Part shown: positions 1 through 11,044 of the stretch, piece by piece | Layout: each line of letters starts with the position of its first letter | Position numbering within the stretch: the first letter of the stretch is position 1 | Assembly (NCBI GenBank): GCA_037176845.1 | Contig: JAYKXP010000258.1 | Location: 1 to 44,460 of the forward strand | DNA from: Paramarasmius palmivorus | Taxonomy: Eukaryota; Basidiomycota; Agaricomycetes; Agaricales; Marasmiaceae | DNA: 44,460 bases | Reading direction: 5' to 3' | Program-made: the position numbers and the translations under genes | Notes under the pieces: model-generated | The model's database searches: none | What the model was told of the DNA's origin: nothing | Seen by the model: the letters and a program-made list of their open reading frames with translations, nothing else

Positions 1-120
1 ATGGTAGGTTACGTCGGCAAGGTGATTCGATATTGGCAGATGGATACGTTCGCGTTGATGTTGAGGGCATTCGTGGAGTGCGGTGCCTGGCCAGATGTCT
101 ACACCTACTTCCGACACTGA
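1..120 (+). CDS. C-terminal end of an unidentified host gene (partial)
   Basis: The frame is open from base 1 to a TGA ending at base 120, giving 39 residues rich in aromatic residues (RYWQMD, DVYTYF near the end). This looks like the tail of a protein whose body lies upstream of the window, although an ATG at base 1 means a complete micro-ORF cannot be excluded. No family is recognisable from so short a piece. The following bases carry no continuing frame, as expected for a 3' untranslated region. Confidence 0.3.
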   Translation: MVGYVGKVIRYWQMDTFALMLRAFVECGAWPDVYTYFRH

Positions 121-3100
121 ACCCATTGCGACCATGGTAGAAACCAACCTTTCTCGGTGCTGCAACGGCTTTATGTACAATCGAGGAATACACAAAGGTC
201 AGATGATAGCCAACACGAAGATGTAGAGAAGAACGCGGCACTCACGATTCTGCTTGCGGAAGGCCATACTACGGCTGGCTTATCGCTTCATTTTCATCAA
301 GAAGTCATGAGGGTTTTTTGACCAAAGTCCCTGACGGTGACAACAGGACTCCTCACGCTCTTTGGACGGACCGCTCCCAAATAATTCGACGCGTCGGTCC
401 TGCAATGTGATGGGGTGCTGATTGGTGTATCGGATTGGGTATACGAGCTTTATGCCCTGTTGAATAACCATCAAAGTCAAGCTGTTTTGGTGTCGTATGA
501 AGGAGTCTGCGGAATGTCTGGTTCATGCCATGGATGGAGCTTTGAGTCGAAATAAGCGAGAAAAGATATAGAGTTGGGCAGAGGGACTAAGTATTCTGCG
601 AGTGTGTGAACAGGACGCGGAAATCTGGACTGGGCAAAGATCGGCCGTATGGGATGTGGACCAGGCGGCTTGTGCGACGATGTCAGGACAGCTGTTGTTG
701 CCGCGGGCAAGAAAGGACAGGCGATTTTCGAGCTTGAGGTGGATTCATACACTTGGTAAGCTCTAATGAGCCTAGTACTGCTCAGCTTTGGTATTTGGGT
801 GTTTCTATCATGTATGGCCACGCTAATACTCGACAATTTGAATGAATCAATTGTTCAAGGTATTCTACAATCAAAGCTAGAATTGGTAACGGAATCCAGG
901 GACCCGTTTCGTTTTATATGCCAATTTACCCTCCTATATAGTTGGCTAGGACCTCGGGCTCCAGTGTAATTGTAGCACTTGTTCTCCTGGATTATCCTGG
1001 AGGAGACTCCTAGGCGTTCTTGGTTTTCAGACTGGAATGGTTCTGGGTGGTTGGCGGAAAAGGAGTCGTCGAGCAGGCAGAACGTCCATATTGATCATCC
1101 ATGGCTTTCGTCGAAGTGGCAAGCCCAGTCGCGTTGTAATTTTCATGGTCCCGATATTGCGACCCACGCCTCAGCATCTCTAAATTTACCATCTGACGCC
1201 GCCGCAACTGTAAGTTACTGAGTAAGGCGGCGGCGATTACCTAGAAGTCGAAAACTCGCACTTTCGCCCCCAAAGCCGTGTCATTCGAATGTCAGCTGAA
1301 CACCAGGAATTGCTTGTGGCAAATTCGACAAGCTGAAGTGATAGAATGCTACCCGGCCCCCTGACACTCTAGCTGTAGCATGTGAGGGTCTCTCATTGAC
1401 AATGATAGAGAGTAACTTTTGATATAGTGAGTACTGTGGTGTTTTTAAAAGAATTGGGGACCCACGTGTTATGCCCCAGAGTGCTAATGAATTAAGTACT
1501 TGCTTGTGGTCGGAAAAGCGGAAGGGCAGAAATCGCGAAATTCTCACGATTGGCAACCTATTTTTATTCAACACCATTGGCATATAAGCCCAAAGAACTA
1601 GTATGTGGTCTATGCCTCCGAATCTTATCTAAATCTATAGCTCTGTATTAAACACGTAGAAACAACAAGCTTTCTCAACTATGTCACTTGGGTGAGGCCG
1701 GAGGATACGAGTTGATGTTAATGAGTACCTCGTTCTTTATGGTGAGCCGAGTGAGCCATCTATAACAGTATTTTCTCCCACGAAAGGATTGCTTATTATA
1801 GTGATTGTCGCTTCTCTGTTCCTTTGGAAAGTCCTACTCGCTGTTGGAAAAATTTTCGTTTGAAAACGGTTTCTTGCATCTGGCCTTTTTGGCGTCATTT
1901 TCACGTTCGAGCTTTTGCTGAATTGTGGACGGTTGCGTGGGTGGTGCGTATTGAGTTTTTGCTGCGTGTTCGTTGTACTTACAGTGTTTTTCGATGTTGT
2001 AGTGAGATAGCACAACGCGTGTTTGGGTTTTCGGGTCCATGGTGGCAGGAGGATTGCCTTGTTGGTTTTTAGTTTCTTTCTTGTGCTTATATTGGGTGGT
2101 AGCGGTGATTACATCTTTAAAACTTCTGCTACTTTCGTGGTCTTAGGATGCTATCTGCCTCTCCCTCGTCAGATCGGTCCGGCTCGTCTACCCGTTCTTC
2201 TGGCCAGGCGTCGATATGGATCGAGAAAAGAAAGCTGTTGTCGGGTCGAGGAGTACGCGAGTGTGTTACCTTAGGATCCCGAAAGCATCTCATACTCACA
2301 GCAGCGCAGGTTCTCAAGGCGTCTCCTGAGCATTATAACAAATCATTCTTAGTAGGCTGCCCTGCTGTGTGTGTTCTGTGCTCATTTTTTGGCAGTGGCG
2401 GGTTGGTGGAGAGCATGATGAGTATCAGCCTGCAGGATGTGTTGGTGGAGCTTATGCGTATTGGTCGAGGAAGGTAGTATGTGGTTAATTTGTTGGGGAT
2501 TCAGCTTAGGATCGTCGGCTTAGGTGGTTTTCCGTCTTTGGGCCCGTTGCTGGTTGCTGTAGAGGCCTTTCCATCGATTGGTTCCCGTTCCTACCCACGA
2601 CTCGTTTAAAACCGAGTTCTTACTAGCACTTCCCGTGGCCCAAAAGAGAGAAGATGGTTCCCCCTGCGTCTTCCTTGGCTGTGCCCATGCGAGGTCGTCA
2701 ACGCGGGGCAGGCGAGTTGCTGTTGAATGTGGATGGGATTCTGATAACTGTTACTGAGTCGGCTTAGCTGTGTGTACCTTGACGCAATTCAGAATGATGA
2801 AACGCTTGCTTTTAGGTGGTTTCCGTGGATGATGTGGCGTGTGATTACTAACACTTTCGGATGAGTTTGTTGCGATTGTGGTATCTTCATTGGGTTTAGG
2901 TGAGTTACGTATGGATTGGACGACTGGTTTTTCCGTCGTAATTCGGTAGTCTATGCGCTGGATCGGGTGTTTGTTTGTGGTTGCTGGGCGCTCTGGAGAG
3001 GAAAAGGGAGAGGCAAATTGGTTCTCTTCTTTTACTGGTCTTCCCAGTGCAATCCTTGTGCCTTGTGTTCAGGCGTGCACTGCTTCCTGCGTACGAGGTG

Positions 3101-4554
3101 CGTGTTGTTTTTTGCCTACGTTATAGTTTTTGTCGTTTGATGTGTAGTCAATGTTCAGAATGTCGCAGTTCACCTCCGCTTCGTTGATTACCATGGCCAG
3201 GGTTCGGCGATTCCAATACTCTTCTCTGTGTACAAGAGGTTCTGAGTCGCGATGTACCTGGTTCCTCCGACGCGGCCTTGACGGTGGTTTTCCGCGTGCA
3301 GAGATGCGGTGGTGTGCATTGGAAGCCTATACCGTGTTTTTGTATCCTTATCCCCTTGGTCCCTGGTGGGAGAGAGACTTGCTTTCCGAACATGTCTGCT
3401 GATCAGACCTGGGGACTTCTCCGAAAATGGTTCTTGGGGGTCCAGTTGTGGAGTCCATGCTTTGCCGGCACGAGAGACAGACCGTCTGTGTTGTGCTCTT
3501 CTGAAGTGGTTTAATAGGGTGTTGAGGACCAACTTTGATCTCGTATATTTTTCGCTCAACAGTATCCTCGGTCCGACGTTGCAGGTTGGCTCAGGGATTC
3601 TCGAGAATACCGTCGTCTTGCTCTCCAGCTACTGATGGGGCCTTGACCGTCGATGGCGTGGAGCTCTCCACGGCAGTTGGGGTTTTGGTTCATGGGTTTT
3701 GGAAGAGTGCTTTGTGCTGCGGTAGACACTGGTGTTCAGTGTTGAATCAGGTTATCCAGCAGCATAAACGGTGGATTTGCTGTCGGCTATCCTTAAAAGG
3801 GTAGTGCGATGTGTTCGAAAGGATTTACTTTGACTCTGTGCCGGAGCTCCATGCGTTGGCGTATCTTCTCTTGTTACTGCACCGAGCTCGTGCGAGGCTG
3901 CTAGGGCGTCAAGGGCTGTTAGGTGGATGGCTATGTGCGTCTTACAAAGTACTGAAGGAGTTGGATTCATTTCCCGTAGGATCCACAATGGCCTTGCGCG
4001 CACTTGAACACACTGTTCTGGTCGGTAGATTAGAACGTTGTCACTGTGCTTCCAGTTATTCGCGAGATTGCGTGGGGGAAGGGAGCGGTGGCTGGGTTCT
4101 GGAAGGGTTGCATGCCGGTCTGCTGCGTGACCGTCATGGATAAATCGGTGTTTGCGTGGAACTGGAGGAACGTAGAGCTGAGCATGTTGTTTGTTTACAA
4201 TTTGTTCTGTGTTGAAGGAAGATTGCGACGAGCTACTCGCCACCTGGTTCCTCATCTCTTGACCCCGCTATTAGACGTTGTGTTCGAAGAGAGATGGATG
4301 ATGTGGCGCTCAGTGGCTCCTCCGTTGCAGTCTTGGCTAGAGTGGGTAGATGCAGTATCGTTGGTTGTGGAGGAAGCAGCGGCATTCAAGGCTTCAACTT
4401 ATGGTGAGGACTGTGCCAGCAGTGTTTCTATATATGGTGAGTGTAGTGTTGATTCAGTTTGGACTCGATACCTCGATGACAGATGTGATGCTTCTTTGTA
4501 GTGTTCTGGAAGAAAAAAGGACTCGGTATGCATTTTGATGATGTTATTGGTATT
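121..4554. other. No convincing gene; T/G-skewed host DNA
   Basis: Open stretches of 60-170 codons occur on both strands and overlap each other, as expected by chance in DNA with this T/G skew on the plus strand. None shows family motifs. The longest are 3752-4255 (minus) and 4046-4501 (plus). Motifs such as GGTGGTTTTCCG recur near 2523 and 3292, and TTAGGTGG near 2519 and 2814, hinting at decayed duplicated sequence. A multi-exon gene with short exons could be hidden here; nothing better can be supported by eye. Confidence 0.4.
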
Positions 4555-4714
4555 CCTCGCTAACGTTGCGAGTTCAGGGAAAGAGGTCAACCGAGAAATA
4601 ACGTTCGGGGGAAGAAAAAAAAGGGCTCGTGTGTAGTTTGGTTGCTGTTACCGATATTGCTCACTAATGTTGCGAGTTCAGGGAAAGATGTCAGCTGAGA
4701 ATAAGGTTCGGGTT
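4555..4714 (+). repeat. Direct repeat pair of about 55 bp
   Basis: Two diverged copies lie at 4555-4609 and 4660-4714. Both contain GTTGCGAGTTCAGGGAAAGA followed by GTCAACCGAG or GTCAGCTGAG and end in TTCGGG. The second copy supplies the ATG of the small gene at 4688-4993, where the first copy reads AGG instead. The arrangement looks like a local duplication across the start region of that gene. Confidence 0.7.
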
Positions 4715-4993
4715 GTGGGAGGGTGTCTTCGGAGCAGTATTGCTCGAGATTTGCCAGTGGCAGATTGGCGGAAGTGTCATCGCGGGGGGTACTGTAAGGC
4801 GTGGGTTGAAGAAGTTAACGCTAAAGGTGAGTAGAGACGTGTTGTCGGTGATGTTATCGTTTTTTTGACAATTTCCGTCTAATTTCTGTTTGCAGTGGCG
4901 TATATTCGCTTTTACGCTTGGATGAAGGGTTCATTTTTAGGGTTTTTCGTCATTCGTTCACCGACTTCTTTACCTGCGGCGGGCACTCGTTGA
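4688..4993 (+). CDS. Small two-exon hypothetical protein (78 aa)
   Basis: Predicted exons are 4688-4826 and 4896-4993. The intron begins GTGAGT, ends TTTGCAG and has a TCTAAT branch-like site just before the acceptor; joined, the exons give 79 codons including the stop. The product has a basic, cysteine-containing stretch (KCHRGGYCKAW) and a hydrophobic C-terminal half. No family is recognised. The support is the good splice signals and preserved frame; a chance model remains possible. Confidence 0.35.
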
Positions 4994-5436
4994 ACAGCTT
5001 CGAGAGACGCTGACCGAGAGTTTGGTGATAGTTGTTGATTGCTCCATTTTGTCTAGGTGATATAAGGAGATGATCGGGATAGATATGCGGGTATGATTTT
5101 CCCGTCGTTCCAGCTGGGTACGAAGAAAATGATCGTGTGCTGGCGGTTTGTTTAAGCAGAAGGCTGTAGTTTTGGTATTGGTTATAGCGTGGCAGAAGAT
5201 GCCCCTGTTTACTTCTAAATTATCTTCGTTTCCGTCTATTAGAAGTGTTCAATTTCTCTTCGTCGGATTGTTCAGATATTCAGTTCTAGATATACCTATT
5301 CTAAATGGTGATGTGCATTCACCGCGGGGATCGGAATGCAATAGATTCAAGCTTTACTAGGACGAGAGGGGGCGCTGTTGTGTCAATCGGCTATATAAGT
5401 TACAGTGCAAGGAGAGCTGTTTTTTCGTTTCTCGCT

Positions 5437-5716
5437 ATGTCTTCGTTTGCATCTGTTGCTCGTCGCGAAAGTTCTTGTGTGGCCGGTGTGGCTGCGTCGA
5501 CGGATTGTCGAGACGGCAATGTCGAATTGGATTTTCCTGCTGTGTTCATCGACTTTGCTGAGGTGGCTGGGTACGAGCAGCTCTGTGAGTATAGGCATTC
5601 GGTGAAAGTATATATTTCCTGACACGTATTTTGTAGCGCTGGTTTTGCGGGGACTGTCGCCTGAGCAGATATATGCTTTGAAGCGACTTCTGAAAAAAAT
5701 CGATTTGTGTTGGTAA
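5437..5716 (+). CDS. Small two-exon hypothetical protein (75 aa)
   Basis: Exons 5437-5584 and 5637-5716 join across a 52-nt GTGAGT...TTTTGTAG intron to give 76 codons including the stop. The N-terminal half is rich in Ser, Ala and Cys, followed by an acidic and hydrophobic middle (FPAVFIDFAEVAGYEQL) and a helical C-terminus (LSPEQIYALKRLLKKI). No known domain is evident. It lies upstream of the BTB-like gene on the same strand. Clean splice signals favour a real gene. Confidence 0.4.
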
Positions 5717-6130
5717 TGCTCTTAGAAGCTTTGGCCCGATTGCTGATTAGTTCAACAATTTTTTCCCGCTTTACCAGACGGAGTCGCGCCATCGGTTTTA
5801 TTTCTGGGTATCGATGCTTTGGAAGGCTGGGACGTAGATGCGTAGCGATCGGGAGAGCTGTAAGGGGAGGCGGCGCCTGTTGGACTGTTCGATGGGTTGT
5901 TGCTGTATCGGTTCATGCGCTTGTATCTGAGATCCTGTCCGTGGGGGGTTAGCATAAATATTTCTTTGGTGTAGCGTTGTCTGTCGGTCTCAGGGGAGGG
6001 GTAGCGTGAATTGGGATATAGATTAGCTTTGCAGTTCCGAGCATGACTGGCCTGGTGGCGAGATGAGGGCATGATTGGCATATTGGGTTAGAGCGGACGT
6101 AATGAAAGAAGTTGAAGTGCTTTTCGGTTC

Positions 6131-6162
<32 letters not shown>

Positions 6163-6296
6163 CCTTTACTTGCTTACTTTGCGACTATCGTCCTGTATTG
6201 TACCCTGCCAATCGCTATTTCTGTTAAGGGAACGTGTCTTAACGTGGTTTGTTTGGCTATAAGAGCTACAGGTCGGCTAGGGAGCCCAGTCATCCC
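5717..6296 (+). promoter_or_regulatory. Region upstream of the BTB-like gene, with a 30-nt T run
   Basis: No supported gene lies in these 580 bases. An uninterrupted run of 30 T occupies 6133-6162, about 135 bp before the ATG at 6297. T-rich tracts occur in fungal promoters; alternatively this is the poly(A) tail of an old reverse-strand retroposon. Homopolymers of this length are also poorly resolved by sequencing, so its exact length is uncertain. Confidence 0.4.
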
Positions 6297-6657
6297 ATGC
6301 TTATGGAAACCGCTCTTACAGATCAAACGAACATTCTTCCTTCTGGCGATACTACGCACGGTGTAGCAGTTGGCACCGCTGATGCAGAGGCCGTACGCGC
6401 TATGCAAGAGTCTACCACGACATTGGCAGCTCGGTCTCCGTTGCCTCCCTATTCTTACAGGGCGGGTAGGGAGTTCGAGTTTCAGATTCTGGTGAACGGC
6501 GAGGACTGTGACTTCGAGATACCGGCGGCTTTGCTGTGTGTGTCGAGTGGATATTTTTCGGATATAGCCCGGAGCGCTATAGTCGATAGGTCCGACTTCG
6601 ACTACGTTCAAGTGAGCGTCTCCAACTATAACCGAGATGTGGTCTTTACGGTATTAG
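6297..6657 (+). CDS. BTB/POZ-like protein, exon 1 (host gene carrying the KDZ element)
   Basis: The exon encodes 120 residues: a disordered N-terminus, then a BTB-like core (FQILVNGEDCDFEIPAALL, then a Leu-rich segment ending SSGYFSDIA) typical of the start of a fungal BTB domain. The frame stays open past 6657, but GTGTGA at 6658 is a usable donor. The only sequence that continues a BTB protein in phase is at 21420, beyond the KDZ element. Joining 6657 to 21420 makes a GAG codon and continues as LELVYRLDM, as expected after a BTB core. An alternative upstream ATG is not in frame. The gene is probably nuclear-encoded host sequence rather than cargo. Confidence 0.65.
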
Positions 6658-6675
6658 GTGTGATCCATCCTTCTG

Positions 6676-6683
6676 GGTTATTG
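6676..6683. repeat. Left target-site duplication of the KDZ element (GGTTATTG)
   Basis: GGTTATTG at 6676-6683 is repeated exactly at 21387-21394, directly outside the element's inverted ends. Eight-bp duplications are known for Zisupton-type members of the KDZ superfamily. Removing the element and one copy restores a 51-nt intron (6658-6683 plus 21395-21419) with GTGTGA donor, TTACTGAT branch-like site and TTAATAG acceptor. Confidence 0.85.
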
Positions 6684-6684
6684 C

Positions 6685-6753
6685 ACCCGCTCATACTGGG
6701 CCATTGCAGTGTCCCGGTTTTCTAACCCGCCGGAACATTGCAAGGTCCCAGGG
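6685..6753. repeat. Left terminal inverted repeat
   Basis: The outermost 24 bases match the inverted right end at 18 of 24 positions without gaps. The inner part, ACATTGCAAGGTCCCAGGG, matches the right end at 18 of 19. Two CATTGCA boxes start at 6702 and 6736, 34 bp apart; the right end has the same pair 35 bp apart. These boxes are the likely transposase recognition sites. Confidence 0.85.
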
Positions 6754-6913
6754 AAACCAATACCCCAATAAATAATAGTAAGCCCAGCTCGAAATCACAG
6801 AAAATTAAATGTTTAAATGGACTTATTCATACCAAATCTAGACATAGCATACATAGCGCCTACCGTCCATAAATAATCCATAAATTATTCCATGAAAAAT
6901 CCACTAGTGGGCA
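6754..6913. other. A/T-rich left subterminal spacer of the element
   Basis: This A/T-rich stretch (repeated AATAAATAAT and ATAAATTATT-type runs) separates the terminal box pair from the inner pair. It has no coding potential. It may serve as the polyadenylation region for the transposase, whose stop codon lies at 6959-6961 on the minus strand. Confidence 0.5.
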
Positions 6914-6956
6914 CATTGCAAGGTCCCAGCGTAGGCTACGGACGAACATTGCAATG
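6914..6956. repeat. Left inner CATTGCAA box pair
   Basis: CATTGCAAGG starts at 6914 and CATTGCAATG at 6947, 33 bp apart, repeating the arrangement of the terminal pair. The second box ends two bases before the stop codon of the transposase gene, so the pair marks the exact left edge of the coding core. Confidence 0.8.
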
Positions 6957-6958
6957 GC

Positions 6959-9900
6959 CTAGAAGTATTCCTCGAGTTCCTCCCGCTCATCCTCAGCATC
7001 TAGGTCTGGAATCTCATTGGGATTTGGCACCTGTCGTTTTGCCCTCTTCCTGGGAGCACCCTGGGCCCATAGAGCCTTAAATTTCACCGCCAAATCCTGC
7101 CGTATGGAAGCCTGACGGAGTGCATAGGCTCTGCAGCCTTGCGCACTATGACCATCAACCGTGACCGCTGCAAACGAACGCCAGCGCGAAGCCTCATGCT
7201 GCAGGCTCGCCACAGTTCTATTCATCTCCTCCTTCAACAACTCTATCTCCTCCTTCCACCGCTTCTGCCTAGCCCATGCTTTCTGCCATTCCACTCGAAC
7301 CGCCTCCTGCATTGCCTCTGTACCTCCTTCAGGGTCTACGACCTTCCAAATCCATGATACGGTCTTCGTTGATTCACCTGGCCGTATGAGGGGCTGGTCA
7401 CCATCATCGTCCTCCCCGACTCTTCGCTTCTTCCCAAGAACCTTCCTTGCATTCTTGTAGGCACGGCTGTCTACTTCGTCCAGGGAGCGAACATCCGAAT
7501 CGAGTAACCACCTCCACCCGATATTATCTGCCCCCACCAATACCTCTAAAGCTTTCCACGCTGCTCTGTACCGCCGCTTTAACGCCTCAATCTTCCTATC
7601 ATTCTGAGCCAGCCTCTTCCGCGCTCGAGTCGATTCTTGTTGATGTCGGATATGAAGTGCTCGTTCGGTATGCAGCCGGGTACAGATAAAAAGATGAATG
7701 CAGAGAGAGTCGAGGCTGCTCCTTAGCTGTCCATGGCGGAAATCGACCTCCATTTTCACCCAGGAGGACATGGACTCAACACGACGGACATTCTCTGGCA
7801 GCTGCGACGGTAGCATCAAAGCTACCTTTTCGACCCCCAAATCATCCTCTTCCTCTCCGTCTCCGCCTTCCGCGATACATCCCAATGCGAGAGGTGTATA
7901 GACTTCTTGAAGAGTGCGTAGGCGGGATATACCCCGCGAAATACGGGCACGACGGTCGAGCAAATCCGTTTGTTGGTTGACAGTATTGAAATCGATATCC
8001 TCCATGTCCAAAACAAGAGAGCGTCTAAAGAATGTCACATCAGAGAGATCACCAAAAACATAAACGCCCCTTTACGTACTGCAACTCCTCGATGTCCAGA
8101 CTGAGCATCATGAATGCACTAGGCGTCACCTCGTGCAATGAAGGAATGCCAAGCTTTTGTTCTTGAGCCTCCTTCTCTGCATATTGTAGCCGGACGTCTT
8201 GCTCTGTCTTGCCTGTGAACAAATTTAGATCGTTGTACACCATCCGCGTGACAATACTTACCGGCTCGTTTCATTGTGTAAGGATTCTTATCTGTCCTTC
8301 CATGTTCCCAATCCTCTACCATAGACCTCCACCGTTCCAAGCTAGCATCCGGCAGGCCTACGCTGAAGTCGTATAATTCTGCCTCCTGCCTCTTGAGCTG
8401 TTCATATGCATTCCACAGCCGCTTGCGCAGAAGGAAACCTATTTCCATAAGGTCAGTATGTTTGAACATCTCCAGAGGATGTTACTTACCTAGCCGGACA
8501 GTCTTCATCCAGTTCCACGACCCTAGATGGTCATCGAGCGTATCTCGACGGTGACCGGGACCCATTTCACGGGTACTGGTTGCAACTGGTCCAAGGTTAG
8601 CCCAGTGGCGTTCAATACCCTCGCCGTCCGTCTGTCCAGCACCCAAAATGAAGTGCAATGCGAAATTCTCTTGACAATGTCGTTCGTGGCCTTGTATGTG
8701 GAGCTTAGGAACCGCAAACTTCCATCTGTCTTGGTAGAGACTGATACTAGCCGCCGCCGGTAAACGTTCCATACGTTCAAAGAATCTCTTAAAGTATTGG
8801 CACGCTATGTCGTAACAGAGGATTCGAAAGAGGCGTTTGTCCGAGTGCCGTTGCGATGCACCGACTGCATAGTCGGTCAAACCAAATCTATAGGCCACAG
8901 TCAATATGTGTTGCCAAAAGATCAATCCAAGATGTACCGTTCACCACGATTTAAATCTACCGCGCCATTCGGTTCAACCATTTCATGTCTGGCACAAAGG
9001 CACAGTATCGCCCCCGTCGTCGCATAGCCACGGTGGAACTTTGTGTTTGCCTGTTGCATCGCCGCTAGGCCACTACAAGTACTGGTCTAAACAGAGTCAG
9101 AGCCAAAGAGGCCTCATATCGATGGTACCGTACCTCTTTCTGTTCGCCAACACTTTTCAACCAAGGCTGATAGTCTTGTTGAGGGACGTAGTAAGCCAAA
9201 CCCGTCAGAAGTCCCGGGTCCTTCCTTTCACTGGAAATCTTGCGTCTTTTCAGACGGAAACAGGCGTCGATGCTAATGAACTTGTGATATAAAAACCTAG
9301 AAAGAAATCTTCAATGATAGCTTGGACATCATTGACATACTGATACGCACTGTTTCGACAGAGGTGAAATCGTCTGGAAATCGTCGGGCATGTTGATTCC
9401 TGGTCGAGGACATGCCATACAAGGTACAGCCAGCTCGCCTGGTTTGATATCCGAAATAACACGGGTTGGCTGGTTGCCAATCCCGCTGCGCTTGAGGAGC
9501 TTCAAAGCACGCCATTCGCGTATAACTCTGATAAAAGCCTCATAACGGTCCTAGAGTTGGCATCAGACAAATCGTTCACAAGTTGACAGACAATCTACGC
9601 ACCTTTACATCACGAGTCCCAGACCCATCAGTCAAAGACTCCAGAGCAGCATAGAAATCGTAGAGTGTGACCTTGCCCTTGAGCGTTAGGACATGGAAGT
9701 GGTTCAGAACTCGGAATGTGAATGCAGTATGTGGCTCTTCGACTGTAGCGGGGAAAAGACGGAATCGCATCAATTGTTGCCATTCGCGCCCAACTTCTTC
9801 AGAACGTTGGCATCCGCAGTACTGTAGAGTGACCTCTTGAACTCCCTCGACATCGACCACGACGAATCCACTTCGAGGTACGAGTCTTCCTTTGCATTTC

Positions 9901-10648
9901 ACGCCAACCGGATGGCCCAGTTGTATAACCAAGCCTAAAGATTGGAGAGTGCAGCGTTCGAAGAAGTCTCCGTTCCAACGCTGCTCAAGTCATCAGTGTC
10001 CCTGCCGTGTTTGAATCACCAGCGTACGCACCTCAACGAAATCAAACGGGCGCGTTTCGTGACTCTCAACGATGCAAGAAGCACAGAAAACTCCATCCCC
10101 TGAACAACTTCGACAACGTATAGGTTGAGCGAGCTCAACCTGGCACTTGGAGCATTGGGAGTGACCAGTTTCGCCGGTACCTTCGAGCGCCATGAGTTCC
10201 GCGAGAAACTCCGAGATCAACGAGCGCCATGCAGACACGGCCGAGTCCTCCATAAATATGATAAGACAATTATTGATGTAAAGAATAACTTGTGTCTCAC
10301 CGTAGCATCTGAATGACGCGTTGCCTTCTTGCCTCTTGCCTCCCTCTCCTCAAAATCTTCTGGAATTTCGATCCCCCCTGGCAGTGACGTTGACGACTCA
10401 GGGAAAGAGAAGTCTCCTTCCGAGCTGTTGAAACCCACGTCTTCTTGAGGAAAGCCGCCCAAGTCGTGCATGATCGTATCCAAAACCTTCATCCTTTTCT
10501 TCTCTGGCGATGGAGGTAACACCTTCTTCTCGATGTTGATCATTCGCCGGCCATCTAGGGAAAGGGAGGGAGCTGAGATGACTGTCTTTTGCTTTCGTAT
10601 AGGGAAAAAGACACGCTGGAGCTCTGGCGGTTTTGGCTTCTTCGACAT
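6959..10648 (-). CDS. KDZ-superfamily transposase (CxC2 type), 10 exons, 1075 aa
   Basis: Exons, 5' to 3': 10648-10301, 10247-10032, 9980-9603, 9550-9351, 9296-9134, 9086-8938, 8887-8490, 8438-8262, 8212-8080, 8024-6959. All nine introns are GT-AG, about 47-56 nt, and the joined frame (3228 nt) has no break. Residues 148-179 form a Zn-binding CxC2 cluster (C148, C151, C161, C164, C171, C174, H179). The RNase H-fold core has ISIDACFRLKR (D391), CYDIACQ (D511), DGEGIER (E574 or E577) and MGPGHRRDTLDDH...WNW, the hallmark KDZ block. The C-terminal 355 residues are helical, coiled-coil-rich and basic near the end. It catalyses movement of the element in the nucleus. An in-frame ATG at 10780 is an alternative start. 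Catalytic residues look intact. Confidence 0.95.
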
Positions 10649-11044
10649 GGTGATGGATGAGAGTAAGTAAACAAAGGTCAGCTGATCAACGCGTCCAGTC
10701 ACGTCTGTGACACTCACCCTTTTTTCCCTTACCATCATGGACTTCGACTTCGTCACTCGAATCCCAAGTGAGTAAATCATTATTTAAAACCTCATCTTCT
10801 ATTGCTAGGGACGCCATCTCGACTTTTTGCTCTATAAGACTTTCGTGTGTATTCGATGCCCGGGAACACTGTGAAAGCATGGGTAGCTCGTCAAAGTCGT
10901 CCCTAGCTTTCTTTTTTCTACCCTTCTTTTTCCCTCACCTACCGAAATACTCATCATAATTCAGATACTCTAAAGGGACTATTTGTCACTCAAACGGTGC
11001 GTGTGTCGCTTCAACACACCGGATAGCACTAATCTCAAAGACAG
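10649..11044. promoter_or_regulatory. Divergent promoter region between transposase and TET/JBP genes
   Basis: The two genes are transcribed away from this segment, so it should hold both promoters. It also contains an acidic minus-strand open stretch (10686-10880, with DSSDEVEVHDGKGKKG) that could be an extra 5' exon of the transposase. A probable intron on the plus strand (GTGCGTGTG near 10996 to AAAGACAG at 11044, with CTAAT branch) leads into the TET/JBP frame. No CATTGCAA box occurs here. Confidence 0.5.

Noticed and set aside
3752..4501. Open frames of 167 (minus) and 151 (plus) codons
   Set aside because: They overlap antisense to each other, show no motifs, and lie in T/G-skewed DNA where long chance frames are expected.
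6658..6725. Reading the BTB-like exon straight on to the stop near 6725
   Set aside because: The extra residues are encoded by the intron and the element's TIR; the spliced continuation at 21420 is in phase and fits the protein.
10686..10880. Acidic minus-strand frame as a separate gene
   Set aside because: No independent support. It may be an extra 5' exon of the transposase, but the ATG at 10648 gives a complete protein of expected start type.
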